DNA of 64,000 nt. Source: an uncultured Hyphomicrobium sp. GTDB lineage: Bacteria; Pseudomonadota; Alphaproteobacteria; Rhizobiales; Hyphomicrobiaceae. Shown here in pieces: positions 38,514 through 47,597 of this stretch. The stretch covers positions 232,968 to 296,967 of the forward strand of contig CAKTFJ010000003.1 of NCBI GenBank assembly GCA_934555825.1, read 5' to 3'. The position numbers and the translations under genes were made by a program. The stretch's first letter is position 1. Every line of letters begins with the position of its first letter. Under the pieces are notes generated by a model. That model was given only the letters and a program-made list of their open reading frames with translations. It did not search any database and was not told the DNA's origin.

Positions 38514-39563
38514 TCAGGGCGCGCACGACCCGTCGATGCGGTGAGAGTTGCCGGAGGGATCGCGCACGGTCCCGGCGTCGTCGAGATACTCAGGCCCGAT
38601 TGGAACCTTCCCGTGCCCCCCCGGAATATCGAGCACGTACGTCGGCATCGCGAGACCGGAGAGGCGTTGCCTCAAGGCGTGCATCAGCGCCTGTCCTGCG
38701 TCGATGCTGGTACGGAAATGCGCGGTGCCGGGCGCAAGGTCGCCGTGGTGGAGATAGTAGGGCGTGACGCGTGCTTCCACGAATGCCCGCATCAAAGCTT
38801 CGAGCGTATCCACGTCGTCGTTGACGCCACGAAGCAGCACCGTCTGGCTGACGAGAGGAACGCCTGCCTCGACGAGGCGCGCAATCGCGGCGCGCGCTAA
38901 ATCGGTCAGTTCGCGCGCATGGTTGGCGTGCAGCGCGACGTAGACGGTTTTGCCCGACGCACGAAGTGCGGATACGAGATCGCTCGTCACGCGTTCGGGA
39001 GCGACGACGGGTACCCGTGTATGCCATCGGATCACTTTGACGTGCGAGATTGCGCCGAGCGCGCGGCTCACGTCCTCCATGCGCCGCGGGCTCATGATGA
39101 AGGGATCGCCGCCGGTCAGGATCACTTCCCAGATTTCGGGATGATCGCGGATATAAGCGAGCGCCGCGTCAAGCTCGAGCGCCGTCAGATTGGCCTCTGC
39201 CGCCGGACCCACCATTTCACGGCGGAAGCAGAAGCGGCAGTAGACGGGACACACGCCGACGACCTTGAGAAGCACGCGATCCGGATAACGGTGCACGACG
39301 CCGCGCACCGGACTTTTCGCGTGATCCCCGATGGGATCTGCGCGCTCCTGCGGCGTCGTGTCGAGTTCGCGCACGTCGGGCACGAACTGGCGCGCAATCG
39401 GATCTGCCGGATCGCGTAGATCGATCAACTCCGCCATGGCCGGCGTAACGGCAACGGCATAGCGCGCACCCACGGCGGAGAGCGCTTCCTCCCGCTCGGC
39501 CGGCACGAATCCCGCATCCACGAGATCGCTGGCGCTTCTGAGCGTCTGGCGAAGGCGCGTCAT
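38514..39563 (-). CDS. epmB: EF-P beta-lysylation protein EpmB (lysine 2,3-aminomutase family)
   Basis: EpmB is a radical SAM, PLP enzyme that converts lysine to beta-lysine for attachment to EF-P. The 349-residue product has the radical SAM motif CPVYCRFCFRR (CX3CX2C), the SAM-binding ILTGGDPF and the C-terminal PLP region with THPYYL-like TPYYLHHGDLAPGT and IPGGHGKVP. Length (about 340) matches EpmB rather than the longer catabolic KamA. Its neighbours epmA and efp support the assignment. It overlaps the upstream GFA-family gene by 4 bases (ATGA), so they are translationally coupled. Confidence 0.92.
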   Translation of the reverse strand: MTRLRQTLRSASDLVDAGFVPAEREEALSAVGARYAVAVTPAMAELIDLRDPADPIARQFVPDVRELDTTPQERADPIGDHAKSPVRGVVHRYPDRVLLKVVGVCPVYCRFCFRREMVGPAAEANLTALELDAALAYIRDHPEIWEVILTGGDPFIMSPRRMEDVSRALGAISHVKVIRWHTRVPVVAPERVTSDLVSALRASGKTVYVALHANHARELTDLARAAIARLVEAGVPLVSQTVLLRGVNDDVDTLEALMRAFVEARVTPYYLHHGDLAPGTAHFRTSIDAGQALMHALRQRLSGLAMPTYVLDIPGGHGKVPIGPEYLDDAGTVRDPSGNSHRIDGSCAP

Positions 39564-40027
39564 GCAGGTGGCCAGCGTTCGGTGTCGTGGTCGGGATGCT
39601 GGTTAGAAATCACATCGGCCAGGAACGACGCATTGGGATCGGCCAGCGAGTGCTTCTCGGGAAGCGCGTGCACGTGATCCACATAAGGAAGCTTGCCCTC
39701 GATGCCCCACTGCACGATAGGTGCGAATTCCTGAGGCTTGTCGAAGGCGCCGATGGCGAGCGCGATCCCGTCGGGAGCTTCGTACGTGAGCGGCGTACCG
39801 CAGTCGGCGCAGAAACCGCGCGTGACGATGTTCGACGACTGAAACTTCTTTGGTGATCCGCGCGTCCACGTCAGCGTTGCGTGGCTCACCGACACGAGCG
39901 GTGCATAGAAGCCACCGAACGCCTTTTGACACATCCGGCAATGGCAGACGGACGCATCGCCGAGCGTGCCATCGACACGGAAACGAACCGCGCCGCATTG
40001 GCATCCGCCGGAATGTGTTTCGGTCAT
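39560..40027 (-). CDS. GFA-family zinc protein
   Basis: The 155-residue product has the Cys pattern of the GFA fold: GGCQCGAVRF, then CHCRMCQKAFGG and FCADCGTPL, giving one structural and one possible catalytic zinc site. The founding member was proposed to speed condensation of formaldehyde with glutathione, but most members are of unknown function. It lies between epmA (35 bases upstream) and epmB (4-base overlap), so it is probably transcribed with the EF-P modification genes, though no role in that process is known. Confidence 0.88.
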   Translation of the reverse strand: MTETHSGGCQCGAVRFRVDGTLGDASVCHCRMCQKAFGGFYAPLVSVSHATLTWTRGSPKKFQSSNIVTRGFCADCGTPLTYEAPDGIALAIGAFDKPQEFAPIVQWGIEGKLPYVDHVHALPEKHSLADPNASFLADVISNQHPDHDTERWPPA

Positions 40028-40062
40028 TAGCGTCTCATCGCTCGTTGTGTCGCACCAAGCCT

Positions 40063-41112
40063 TTACTTGCGCTCTTGCGTGAGCGGTGTCCAGATCACCT
40101 GATCGACGTTCTGAGCCCCCACGGCCAGCATCACGAGCCGGTCGAAGCCGAGCGCCGCCCCTGCCGATGGTGGCATATGAGGCAGTGCCGCGAGGAAATC
40201 CTCGTCCAGCGGATAGCGCTCGCCATAGAGTCGCGCCTTCTCGTCCATCTCATGCATCAGTCGCCGGCGTTGTTCGCCGGCATCGCCGAGTTCGCCGAAG
40301 CCGTTGGCGAGTTCCACGCCCGCGACGTAAAGCTCGAAACGTTCGGCCGCTTCTGGCCGCCCCGGCACCGCCCGTGCGAGAGCGGCTTCGGGAGAGGGAT
40401 AGTCATAGAATATCGTGGGCCGCGGAAAGCCGAGGCACGGCTCGATCTTCTCGACCAGGACGCGCGAAAACATATCTGACCAAGTGTCGTCATCGGCGAT
40501 CCGTATACCGGCTGCCCCTGCTCGCGCGGCAAGCGCGTCGCGATCTGCGTTGCCCGCGGGGCATGTGTCGAGCAAGCGGACCCCCGCATAGCGCGCGAAG
40601 GCGTCGTCCACAGAAAGCCGCTCCAAGTCGCCGCCGATTGCCGTCTCGTGCCCGCGCCACGTCCATGTCGTCCGTTCCGCCGTGTGCGCCGCAAGCTCCA
40701 GGATCGCGGCGCAGTCGTCCCAGAGCGTTTCGTACGGCACGCCGGTTCGATACCATTCGAGCATGGTGAACTCTGGCGCGTGAAGCGCGCCGCGTTCGCG
40801 GTTCCTGTAGACGGGCGCGAACGTGAAGATCTTGTTCTCACCCGCTGCCAGCAGCTTCTTCATCGCAAACTCGGGCGACGTGTGAAGATAGAGCCGCCGC
40901 CGTTCGAGATCCGTGCCGACGAGATCGGTCCCAAACGCATGGAGATGTGTCTCGTTACCCGGTGAGACCTGCAGCGCGCCCGCGTCGATCTCGACGAAAT
41001 CCTGATCCGTAAACCATGCCCGGATTGCCGCCTTGATCTGCCCCCTTAGAAGAAGGCCCGGCCGGCGGTCCCGGTGCCGGTCGGCATCCCACCAGGGAGA
41101 GGGAAGTGGCAT
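40063..41112 (-). CDS. epmA: EF-P--(R)-beta-lysine ligase EpmA
   Basis: EpmA (also called PoxA or GenX) is a paralogue of the class II lysyl-tRNA synthetase catalytic core that attaches beta-lysine to EF-P. The 349-residue product lacks the tRNA-binding N-terminal domain of LysS. It has motif 2 ([20 protein letters not shown]) and motif 3 ([16 protein letters not shown]), plus [18 protein letters not shown]. The ATG at 41112 fits the family start. It diverges from efp with 291 bases between and precedes the GFA and epmB genes. Confidence 0.95.
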   Translation of the reverse strand: MPLPSPWWDADRHRDRRPGLLLRGQIKAAIRAWFTDQDFVEIDAGALQVSPGNETHLHAFGTDLVGTDLERRRLYLHTSPEFAMKKLLAAGENKIFTFAPVYRNRERGALHAPEFTMLEWYRTGVPYETLWDDCAAILELAAHTAERTTWTWRGHETAIGGDLERLSVDDAFARYAGVRLLDTCPAGNADRDALAARAGAAGIRIADDDTWSDMFSRVLVEKIEPCLGFPRPTIFYDYPSPEAALARAVPGRPEAAERFELYVAGVELANGFGELGDAGEQRRRLMHEMDEKARLYGERYPLDEDFLAALPHMPPSAGAALGFDRLVMLAVGAQNVDQVIWTPLTQERK

Positions 41113-41403
41113 GAGGCGTTCCTTGAAAATGCGGCCGTGAGGCGCTGTGCGGCGCACCCTATCGAGGCACGCTGGCACGCATCAAGCCGATTTGAGAGGC
41201 GATTTGGAGTGTGCGGGCCCCGCCCCTTGGCCTCGAACCCGATCCAGAGTATGAAGCGCCACGATTTTCGGACCACGACTGCGCCGGGTTCTCTGGGCCT
41301 GAGGCGTGCTTCGCCGGTCTCGACAAAGACGAGAGCCCCGCGCTGGGCAGCGGCCAAGGCTGTGATAGGCGCCGGGCCGCAACACGTTCAGCAGGAGAAG
41401 ACC

Positions 41404-41973
41404 GTGGTCAAGGTGATCGCAAGCTCGATTCGTAAAGGCAATGTTCTCGATCTCGACGGCAAGCTCGCCGTCGTCATTTCGGCTGAGAACATCCATCCCG
41501 GCAAGGGCACGCCGGTCACCCATCTCGAAATGCGCCGCATCTCCGATGGCGTGAAGGTGACCGAGCGCTACCGCACCACCGACCAGGTCGAGAAAGCCTT
41601 CCTTGAAGAGAAGGACTACAACTACCTCTACGAAGACGACATGGGCTTCAACTTCATGGAGCCCGAAACCTACGACCAGATTACGGTCTCGAAGGATGTC
41701 ATCGGCGATCAGGCGATCTGGCTGCAGGAAAGCATGAGCTGCAAGCTCTCGCTGTTCGAGGGCAATGCGATCGCTATCGAGCTTCCGGCCCGCGTCACCT
41801 TCGAGATCGTCGAAGCCGATCCGGTCGTGAAGGGACAGACGGCCTCGTCGTCCTATAAGCCCGCGAAGCTCGAAAACGGCGCCCGCATCATGGTGCCCCC
41901 GCACATCGGCTCGGGGACGCGCGTCGTCGTGATGACGGCAGACGGCTCTTACGTCGAGCGCGCGAAGGACTGA
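41404..41973 (+). CDS. efp: Translation elongation factor P
   Basis: EF-P enters the ribosomal E site and rescues stalling at polyproline stretches. The product from the GTG at 41404 (AGGAGA at 5 bases upstream) is 189 residues, the family norm. It has the N-terminal KOW-like domain with the tip HPGKGTP, where the modified residue is Lys34, the same number as in E. coli. The two OB domains follow, ending with [20 protein letters not shown]. The frame is open far upstream, but that part has no conserved sequence. Presence of epmA and epmB beside it indicates beta-lysylation of Lys34. Confidence 0.96.
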   Translation: MVKVIASSIRKGNVLDLDGKLAVVISAENIHPGKGTPVTHLEMRRISDGVKVTERYRTTDQVEKAFLEEKDYNYLYEDDMGFNFMEPETYDQITVSKDVIGDQAIWLQESMSCKLSLFEGNAIAIELPARVTFEIVEADPVVKGQTASSSYKPAKLENGARIMVPPHIGSGTRVVVMTADGSYVERAKD

Positions 41974-41988
41974 TCGCGCGCTCCTTTT
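41956..41988 (+). terminator. Terminator overlapping the efp stop
   Basis: A perfect 10-bp inverted repeat (GAGCGCGCGA at 41956-41965, complement at 41974-41983) has its loop containing the efp stop codon, followed by CCTTTTCC. The last efp codons are thus part of the stem. Confidence 0.75.
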
Positions 41989-41994
41989 CCGTTA

Positions 41995-42603
41995 TCAGAA
42001 CTTGATAAGCGAGGCGGGCTCGGAAACGTGGCCTGCCTCGGCGTGCATGGCATGGAGGCGGGGCACGATGTCCGCGGCATCCGTCACGATGCCGTAGCTG
42101 ACTTCGAGACCCGGCCGGATGAAGGCCTGGCTGCGCATGTGCTCCAGCAGGTGGAGAAACGGGCTCCAGAAGCCGGCGATGTTGGCGACCACGATCGGCT
42201 TGGTGTGCTGCCCGAGCTGAGACCAGGTGAGCTGCTCGACCAGTTCTTCCAACGTGCCGATGCCGCCGGGAAGCGCGACGAACGCATCTGAGTGCTCGAA
42301 CATCAGCCGCTTGCGCTCGTGCATGTCGGCGGTGACGATAAGATCCGAAACGTCGTGCAGCATCTGCTCACGTTCGGAGAGGAAGTCGGGGATGATGCCC
42401 GTGACTTTGCCGCCGCCTTCCAGGGTAGAGCGCGCGACCTCACCCATGAGGCCGAGCCCACCGCCGCCGTAGACGAGGCCGATGTTTGCCTCCGCCAGTG
42501 CCCGGCCGAGCGTGCGTGCGGCATCCGCATAGATGGGGTTCTCGCCGTGACCCGAGCCGCAATAGACGCAGACGCTACGCACCGTATCCGGACGAGGACG
42601 CAT
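41995..42603 (-). CDS. LOG-family nucleotide 5'-monophosphate phosphoribohydrolase
   Basis: The 202-residue product from the ATG at 42603 has SVCVYCGSGHGENPIY, VYGGGGLGLMGEVA and the catalytic PGGIGTLEELVEQLTW motif of LOG/YgdH proteins, which release free base from nucleoside monophosphates (cytokinin activation in plants). The bacterial role is probably nucleotide salvage or detoxification. The start is open: an ATG at 42633 and a TTG at 42687 with AAGGAA upstream are alternatives. Confidence 0.88.
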   Translation of the reverse strand: MRPRPDTVRSVCVYCGSGHGENPIYADAARTLGRALAEANIGLVYGGGGLGLMGEVARSTLEGGGKVTGIIPDFLSEREQMLHDVSDLIVTADMHERKRLMFEHSDAFVALPGGIGTLEELVEQLTWSQLGQHTKPIVVANIAGFWSPFLHLLEHMRSQAFIRPGLEVSYGIVTDAADIVPRLHAMHAEAGHVSEPASLIKF

Positions 42604-42923
42604 TTCGAGTTTTCCGTGACCGTTGGCCCGCATGCTGGTTTGACCGGCACGGGTACGCTGGGCAGAGGCAGGTGGTGGATGTTTCAACTGAGTTCCTTAC
42701 GTGTGAAGATGGCGGCGCAGCGCCGAGATTAACCCCCTGTTTACAAATGGGGTGTGACGGCGCGTCTGCCAATGGCGAGGCCGAAAAGCATCAGCCGTGC
42801 GGGGTAATCGACCCGTCTGCTTAAGAAAATTTGGAACTTCCTTTGCTCCCCTGGCGCAGGGTGCCGTAATCTGGCCCCAACAACAAAGCGCGGGAAGCGC
42901 AAGCGTGGGGAGTGGGTCGCGTA

Positions 42924-44852
42924 ATGACTACGGGGCGGGACGGAAATTTCACAAATATTCCAGTGGCCTGCGCGGTGGCAGTGCTGCTGTGCGGAATGAG
43001 TGTTTCGCAGGATGCGAAGGCAGATCCGCCATCATCTTCGGAGCGCATCGAAGTCGCTCAATACGACAGCACAGTGTTCAGTCACGTAACGGAGTGGCTG
43101 GAGCGCGCGCAACGCAGCTATCAGGCCGAGGTGGCCGGCAAGCTCTCCGTGCCTCGCGCGGCGTCAGGCATCGGCGATCAAGCCGCTGCAGATGAGGCGC
43201 CAGGGAGCCGAGGTGGGATTTGGGGTCGGATCCTGGGCGCAATCGACACGGCTATGGCCTATCTCTCGTTCTGGGTGGACCGCGCCTACGAGGTGGCAGG
43301 CCTTCCGGCACCGGCGCTGCCTTATGCGCCCGATAGCCGGTTGGATCGCGAAACCCGCGCCGCTGCCGAAGCCCGCCAGCAGGCGGAATCGGAATGGAAG
43401 AGCCTGGAGGAGCAGGCCGAAGCCGTGGCGCGCGATGCCGCTCGCGAGGCAGATGCCTCCCGTGAGGCCGTGCAGATGGCGACGGCGGGAGAGCTTCCGA
43501 CTGTCCATCTGGCGGATGCCGAGCGCGCCCGCGCGGAGCAACGCAAAGAGGACCTCGCAAGGCGCAAGCAGGAGCTGGACCGGCAGATCGCCGACGGCCT
43601 GAAAAAGCTCGAAGAGTTTACCGAGGCCGACGAGGCCGGAAAGCAACGCATCCGGGATGCCGCCCGCAACGCGGAGGAGGCTCTCAAGGCGGCCGACGAC
43701 AAGCTGAGTGAGGCAAAAAAGGCCGAAGAAGCACGCCGCGTTGCGGAAGCCGAGGCCGCAGCGCAGCAAGCCGAAGACGAAGCGCGCCGCGCCGCGGAGG
43801 CACGCCGCAGGACCGAAGAGGCCGAGAAGGCGCGTAAGGCGGCTGAGGCCGAAGCCACGCGCAAGGCGGAGGAAGCGGAAAAAGCGCGTCTCGCTGCTGA
43901 GGCTGAGGTGGTGCGGAAAGCCGAGGAAGAGCGGCGAGTGGCGAAAGCCAAGGTGCAGGCGGAAGAAGCTGAAAAGGCGCGTCGCGCGGCCGAACAGGCG
44001 GAAGCCGCCCGCAAAGCGGACGACGAGCGACGCGCGGCTGAAGCGCGTCGCCGTACCGATGAGGCCCTGAAAGCCCAGAAGGCAGCCCAGGCCCAGGTGC
44101 TGGCAGACGGCGAAGCCGCACGGCGGACGTTGGAAGAGGCACGGAGAGTCGCCGCGGAGCGGCGCGAATCCCGTGCTGCGGAGCGGCGCGCGGCCGAAGC
44201 CGCGGAGGCGCGCAAAGCAGAAGCCTTAGCTAAGGAGCAACGCATCGCTGCGGCCGCAGCGGCGGAAAAAGCGCTTGAAACGGAAGCTGCGCCACAAGCC
44301 GACGTTCCCTCCAGCCAAGGCGAAGAGGCGAAGGTTGTCCCGGGCGCAGCGAAAGAGACGGCGACGCCATCTGCACGTGCGGAAGCTGCCGCAAGTGAGC
44401 ACGCGGATTCTCGGATCCGTAGCGCTGCGACGACCGAAGCCCCGTCCGCAAGCGAGCGTCACGCAGCAACTCGTGTCGCAGCCACCTCCACGCCCCAGGC
44501 AACGCAACGCCGCGCCGCAACCCCGCGCAAAAAGGCCCGGAGCAAGGCGCACGGGCTCCGCGTGAAGGCGTCCACGCAACGTGCCCACCGCCCACGCAGC
44601 GCGCTCAAATGCAAGTGGCGCAAGCCGGCCTATGCGCAAAAGCGCCGCGCGCGCACCGTGAAGAAGGGTCGTGAAGCGACGCATTGGGCGAGCGCGCCGC
44701 GGCGCGTTTCCAGCCGGCGGGCGTTGCCGCGTTCTGCGCGCGCCGCGCGATCCGTCGCACGGCCAAGGGTGAAGGAAGCCCGGAAGTGCTGCACGAAGCG
44801 CTGCGCCAAGCGCATCCGGATCAGCCGCAGGGCGGCGCACACGAGCACATAA
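42924..44852 (+). CDS. Exported coiled-coil protein with very basic C-terminal tail
   Basis: The 642-residue product starts with a signal-peptide-like segment (IPVACAVAVLLCGMSVSQ, then DAKAD). A short ordered region with GRILGAIDTAMAYLSFWVDR follows. Then comes a long coiled coil (about 150-460) built of EEAEKARRAAEAE-type repeats as in TolA, and finally a 150-residue tail packed with Arg, Lys and Ala (for example ATPRKKARSKAHGLRVKAS and RRVSSRRALPRSARAARSVA), resembling histone H1-like proteins. I do not recognise a family. It could be a periplasmic cell-wall or polyanion-binding rod. The ATG at 42924 follows GGGGAG at 12 bases; a GTG at 42912 is an alternative. Confidence 0.7.
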   Translation: MTTGRDGNFTNIPVACAVAVLLCGMSVSQDAKADPPSSSERIEVAQYDSTVFSHVTEWLERAQRSYQAEVAGKLSVPRAASGIGDQAAADEAPGSRGGIWGRILGAIDTAMAYLSFWVDRAYEVAGLPAPALPYAPDSRLDRETRAAAEARQQAESEWKSLEEQAEAVARDAAREADASREAVQMATAGELPTVHLADAERARAEQRKEDLARRKQELDRQIADGLKKLEEFTEADEAGKQRIRDAARNAEEALKAADDKLSEAKKAEEARRVAEAEAAAQQAEDEARRAAEARRRTEEAEKARKAAEAEATRKAEEAEKARLAAEAEVVRKAEEERRVAKAKVQAEEAEKARRAAEQAEAARKADDERRAAEARRRTDEALKAQKAAQAQVLADGEAARRTLEEARRVAAERRESRAAERRAAEAAEARKAEALAKEQRIAAAAAAEKALETEAAPQADVPSSQGEEAKVVPGAAKETATPSARAEAAASEHADSRIRSAATTEAPSASERHAATRVAATSTPQATQRRAATPRKKARSKAHGLRVKASTQRAHRPRSALKCKWRKPAYAQKRRARTVKKGREATHWASAPRRVSSRRALPRSARAARSVARPRVKEARKCCTKRCAKRIRISRRAAHTST

Positions 44853-44984
44853 TGCGAGGCGCAGCGGGATTGCCCGCTGGCCACGCCACCGCAAAAGAGG
44901 CTAAGTCTCTCGCCTGCTTCGCCGGGGCCTATGGCACTCGGGGATGATCTGACACGGACCGGCGCACGTACTGCCCTGAGAGAC

Positions 44985-46955
44985 ATGAGACCCAAAAATA
45001 TCGCGACATCGTCGGCGAGCCGCAGCGAGCGCCCGGATTTGCTCGGCCTTTCGGCCGATACGAGCCACTGGACCGTTTTCCGAAGCTTGCTTCCGTTCAT
45101 CTGGCCGGCCGGCCGGCCGGATCTGCGGTTGGAAGTCGTCGGCGCGCTCGTCGTGCTGGTGATCGCCAAGCTGGTGACTGTTGCGGTCCCTGTCGCCTTC
45201 AAGACCGTGACGGACTGGCTCGCGACCGATATGACCGCCGCGGAAGCCGCCGTGAAGGGCCTCGTCCTCGGCGTCTCGATGCTGATTGTTGCCTACGGCG
45301 TAGGCCGCGTCTTGATGATGGCACTCAACCAGGTGCGGGACGTGCTCTTCACGCGCGTTGGCCAGCACGCCATCCGCGAGCTTAACAACCGTACCTTCCG
45401 CCACCTGCACAAGCTCTCGCTGCGTTTCCACCTGGATCGGCGCACGGGCGGTCTTTCTCGTGTGATCGAGCGTGGTACGCGCGGCATCGATCTCATCATC
45501 CGCATGGGTGTGATGCAGCTTGCGCCGACCGTCATCGAGCTTGTGCTCGTCTCTGTGCTGCTCGTCTACTACTTCGACTGGAGCTACGTGCTGATCCTGT
45601 TCGCCACCGTGGCGGTCTACATGTGGTACACGTTCGTCGCGTCCGAACGGCGCATCGCTATCCGCCGCGAGATGAACGAGAGCGACACTGAAGCCAACAC
45701 CAAGGCCATCGACAGCCTTCTGAATTTCGAGACTGTTAAATACTTCGGCAACGAGGACGCGGAAGCGCGCCGCTACGATGCCTCGATGGCGCGCTACGAA
45801 AAGGCGGCCGTCAAAACTTATTACTCGCTCGGCATGTTGAATGCCGGCCAGGCCGCCATCTACACCGTCGGCATGACGCTCGTGATGTGGCTCGCCGCGA
45901 CGGGCGTGATGGCGGGAACGCATACGGTGGGCGACTTCGTGCTCATCAACGCCTTGATGATCCAGCTTTCGATGCCGCTCAACTTCCTCGGCATGGTTTA
46001 CCGCGAGATCAAGCAGGGCCTCGTGGATCTTGAGACGATGTTCGCGCTACTGGCCGAAAAGCCGGAGGTGGAGGATCGGCCCGGCGCGAAGCCGCTCGTC
46101 GTCCGCGAGGGCACGGTGCGCTTCGACAACGTTTCGTTCTCCTACGACGGCGACCGGCAAATTCTGCACGACATTTCGTTCGAGGTGCCCGCCGGCAAGA
46201 TGATTGCCATCGTCGGCCCGTCGGGTGCGGGCAAATCGACGATCTCGCGCATTCTGTTCCGTTTCTACGACATCGACCGGGGTGCCGTGACGATCGACGG
46301 CCAGGACATACGCGATGTGACGCAAGCCTCGCTCCGCGCAGCCATCGGCGTCGTGCCGCAGGATACCGTGCTCTTCAACGACACGATCCTCTACAACATT
46401 CGCTATGGCCGCCCCGAGGCGAGCGACGAGGAGGTGTATGCTGCAGCCCGCCTGGCCCAGATCGACAAATTCATTGCGACCCTTCCTCAAGGGTACGCGA
46501 CGATGGTGGGTGAGCGGGGGCTAAAGCTTTCGGGCGGCGAGAAGCAGCGTGTCGCGATTGCGCGCACGATCCTCAAGGGCCCGCCGATCCTGATGCTGGA
46601 CGAGGCGACAAGCGCACTCGACAGTCACACCGAAAAGGAAATTCAGGATGCGCTCGACCGGGTCGCCGCCGACCGCACGACGCTTGTCATCGCGCATCGC
46701 CTCTCGACCATCGTCCACGCCGACGCGATCCTCGTGCTCGACAAGGGGCGGCTCGTGGAGCAGGGCACGCACGCAGAATTGATTGCGAAAGAAGGGCTCT
46801 ATGCAAGCCTGTGGAGCCGCCAGCGGCAAGCGGAGCGCGCTCGCGAGGAACTCGCGGCCGCGCTCGAATCTGCCGGTCCATCCGCTTCGCCAGAGCCGCC
46901 CATCGCCTACCCGAGGCCCGGTCCGAACTTCGATCCCGAGCGCCCGTACGATTAA
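44985..46955 (+). CDS. Atm1-type ABC exporter (fused permease-ATPase)
   Basis: The 656-residue protein has six predicted membrane helices (about 45-340) and an ABC ATPase domain with Walker A GPSGAGKSTISR, signature LSGGEKQRVAIART and Walker B ILMLDEATSALD. The membrane part, with LNNRTFRHLHKLSLRFHLDR, RGTRGIDLIIRMGVMQLAPT and NFETVKYFGNEDAEA, is that of the Atm1/HMT1/ABCB7 group. These export glutathione-linked persulfides or metals and are tied to iron-sulfur and heavy-metal homeostasis. It could relate to the sulfur island functionally, but it is 15 kb away. An ATG at 44931 would add 18 residues. Confidence 0.92.
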   Translation: MRPKNIATSSASRSERPDLLGLSADTSHWTVFRSLLPFIWPAGRPDLRLEVVGALVVLVIAKLVTVAVPVAFKTVTDWLATDMTAAEAAVKGLVLGVSMLIVAYGVGRVLMMALNQVRDVLFTRVGQHAIRELNNRTFRHLHKLSLRFHLDRRTGGLSRVIERGTRGIDLIIRMGVMQLAPTVIELVLVSVLLVYYFDWSYVLILFATVAVYMWYTFVASERRIAIRREMNESDTEANTKAIDSLLNFETVKYFGNEDAEARRYDASMARYEKAAVKTYYSLGMLNAGQAAIYTVGMTLVMWLAATGVMAGTHTVGDFVLINALMIQLSMPLNFLGMVYREIKQGLVDLETMFALLAEKPEVEDRPGAKPLVVREGTVRFDNVSFSYDGDRQILHDISFEVPAGKMIAIVGPSGAGKSTISRILFRFYDIDRGAVTIDGQDIRDVTQASLRAAIGVVPQDTVLFNDTILYNIRYGRPEASDEEVYAAARLAQIDKFIATLPQGYATMVGERGLKLSGGEKQRVAIARTILKGPPILMLDEATSALDSHTEKEIQDALDRVAADRTTLVIAHRLSTIVHADAILVLDKGRLVEQGTHAELIAKEGLYASLWSRQRQAERAREELAAALESAGPSASPEPPIAYPRPGPNFDPERPYD

Positions 46956-46994
46956 GGGCGATGCGCGCCCAATCTAAGAGCTTCACGAACACGA

Positions 46995-47029
46995 ACGGCC
47001 CGCCGAGGTCGGAGACTTCGGCGGGCCGT
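46995..47029. terminator. Bidirectional terminator between the ABC exporter and pseudoazurin
   Basis: A 15-bp inverted repeat with one G-T pair (46995-47009 and 47015-47029, loop of five) lies between convergent stops. T-rich tails are weak on both sides, so Rho or tail-independent stopping may contribute. Confidence 0.65.
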
Positions 47030-47051
47030 CGTTGCGGTGCGGGAACACGTC

Positions 47052-47510
47052 TTACTGGGCAGCAAGCTGCGCCTTGAATTCCTCGAAGCGCTTGGTGGAT
47101 TCCTTGCCCTTGGGCTTGTACGTGTCGAGCTGATCCTTGTTGGGATGCTCGTCGCCGGCCACGATCATCGCGATCATGCCCATCGTGTAGTGCGGCATGC
47201 ACTTGATTCCGTAGATGCCCGGCTTGTCGATCGTGATCGTGATTTCTTCGTTGAGCTTGCCCTTGAACGTCGGAACGCCTTCCGGCCAAAGCTCGGGGAT
47301 CGACTCGGCGTTGTGGGGCATCTCCGCGAGAATGAACTTCACGGTATCGCCAACATTTGCCTTGATGAAGTCCGGCTGGAACAGCATGCGCTTGCCTTCG
47401 CCGTCGCTATTGAGCATCTTGACTTCGATTTCCGCAGCCGAGGCGGACCCGGCAAGTGCGCCGAGAATAAGAACGGACGTGGCGGCAAGGCGGCTGAAGC
47501 GATTAAACAT
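47052..47510 (-). CDS. Pseudoazurin (periplasmic blue copper protein)
   Basis: The 152-residue product has a signal peptide cut near ASAAEI. The cupredoxin domain has the type 1 copper ligands His in AEMPHNAES and Cys, His and Met in GIKCMPHYTMGMI. Pseudoazurins carry electrons to nitrite reductase, nitrous oxide reductase or methylamine-related enzymes, and none of these partners is in the window. It is single and followed by a terminator. Confidence 0.95.
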   Translation of the reverse strand: MFNRFSRLAATSVLILGALAGSASAAEIEVKMLNSDGEGKRMLFQPDFIKANVGDTVKFILAEMPHNAESIPELWPEGVPTFKGKLNEEITITIDKPGIYGIKCMPHYTMGMIAMIVAGDEHPNKDQLDTYKPKGKESTKRFEEFKAQLAAQ

Positions 47511-47597
47511 GGGCTCTCCCTTGGGTGTTTTTTAACTTGACGGAAAAAGTATGGAATCTAGGCGTGCTTGTCAAACGCTGCGCCGCGTGACGTTCCG

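Noticed and set aside
42721..42762. Nested inverted repeats (CGCCG...CCCC...GGGG...CGGCG) upstream of the coiled-coil gene
   Set aside because: The arms are short and the spacers unequal; this much symmetry is common by chance in GC-rich DNA.
43400..44245. Repeat-rich DNA at 43.4-44.2 kb as a possible repeat array or CRISPR
   Set aside because: The repetition follows from codons of a coiled-coil protein (Glu, Ala, Lys, Arg); unit lengths and spacing vary and there are no spacers.
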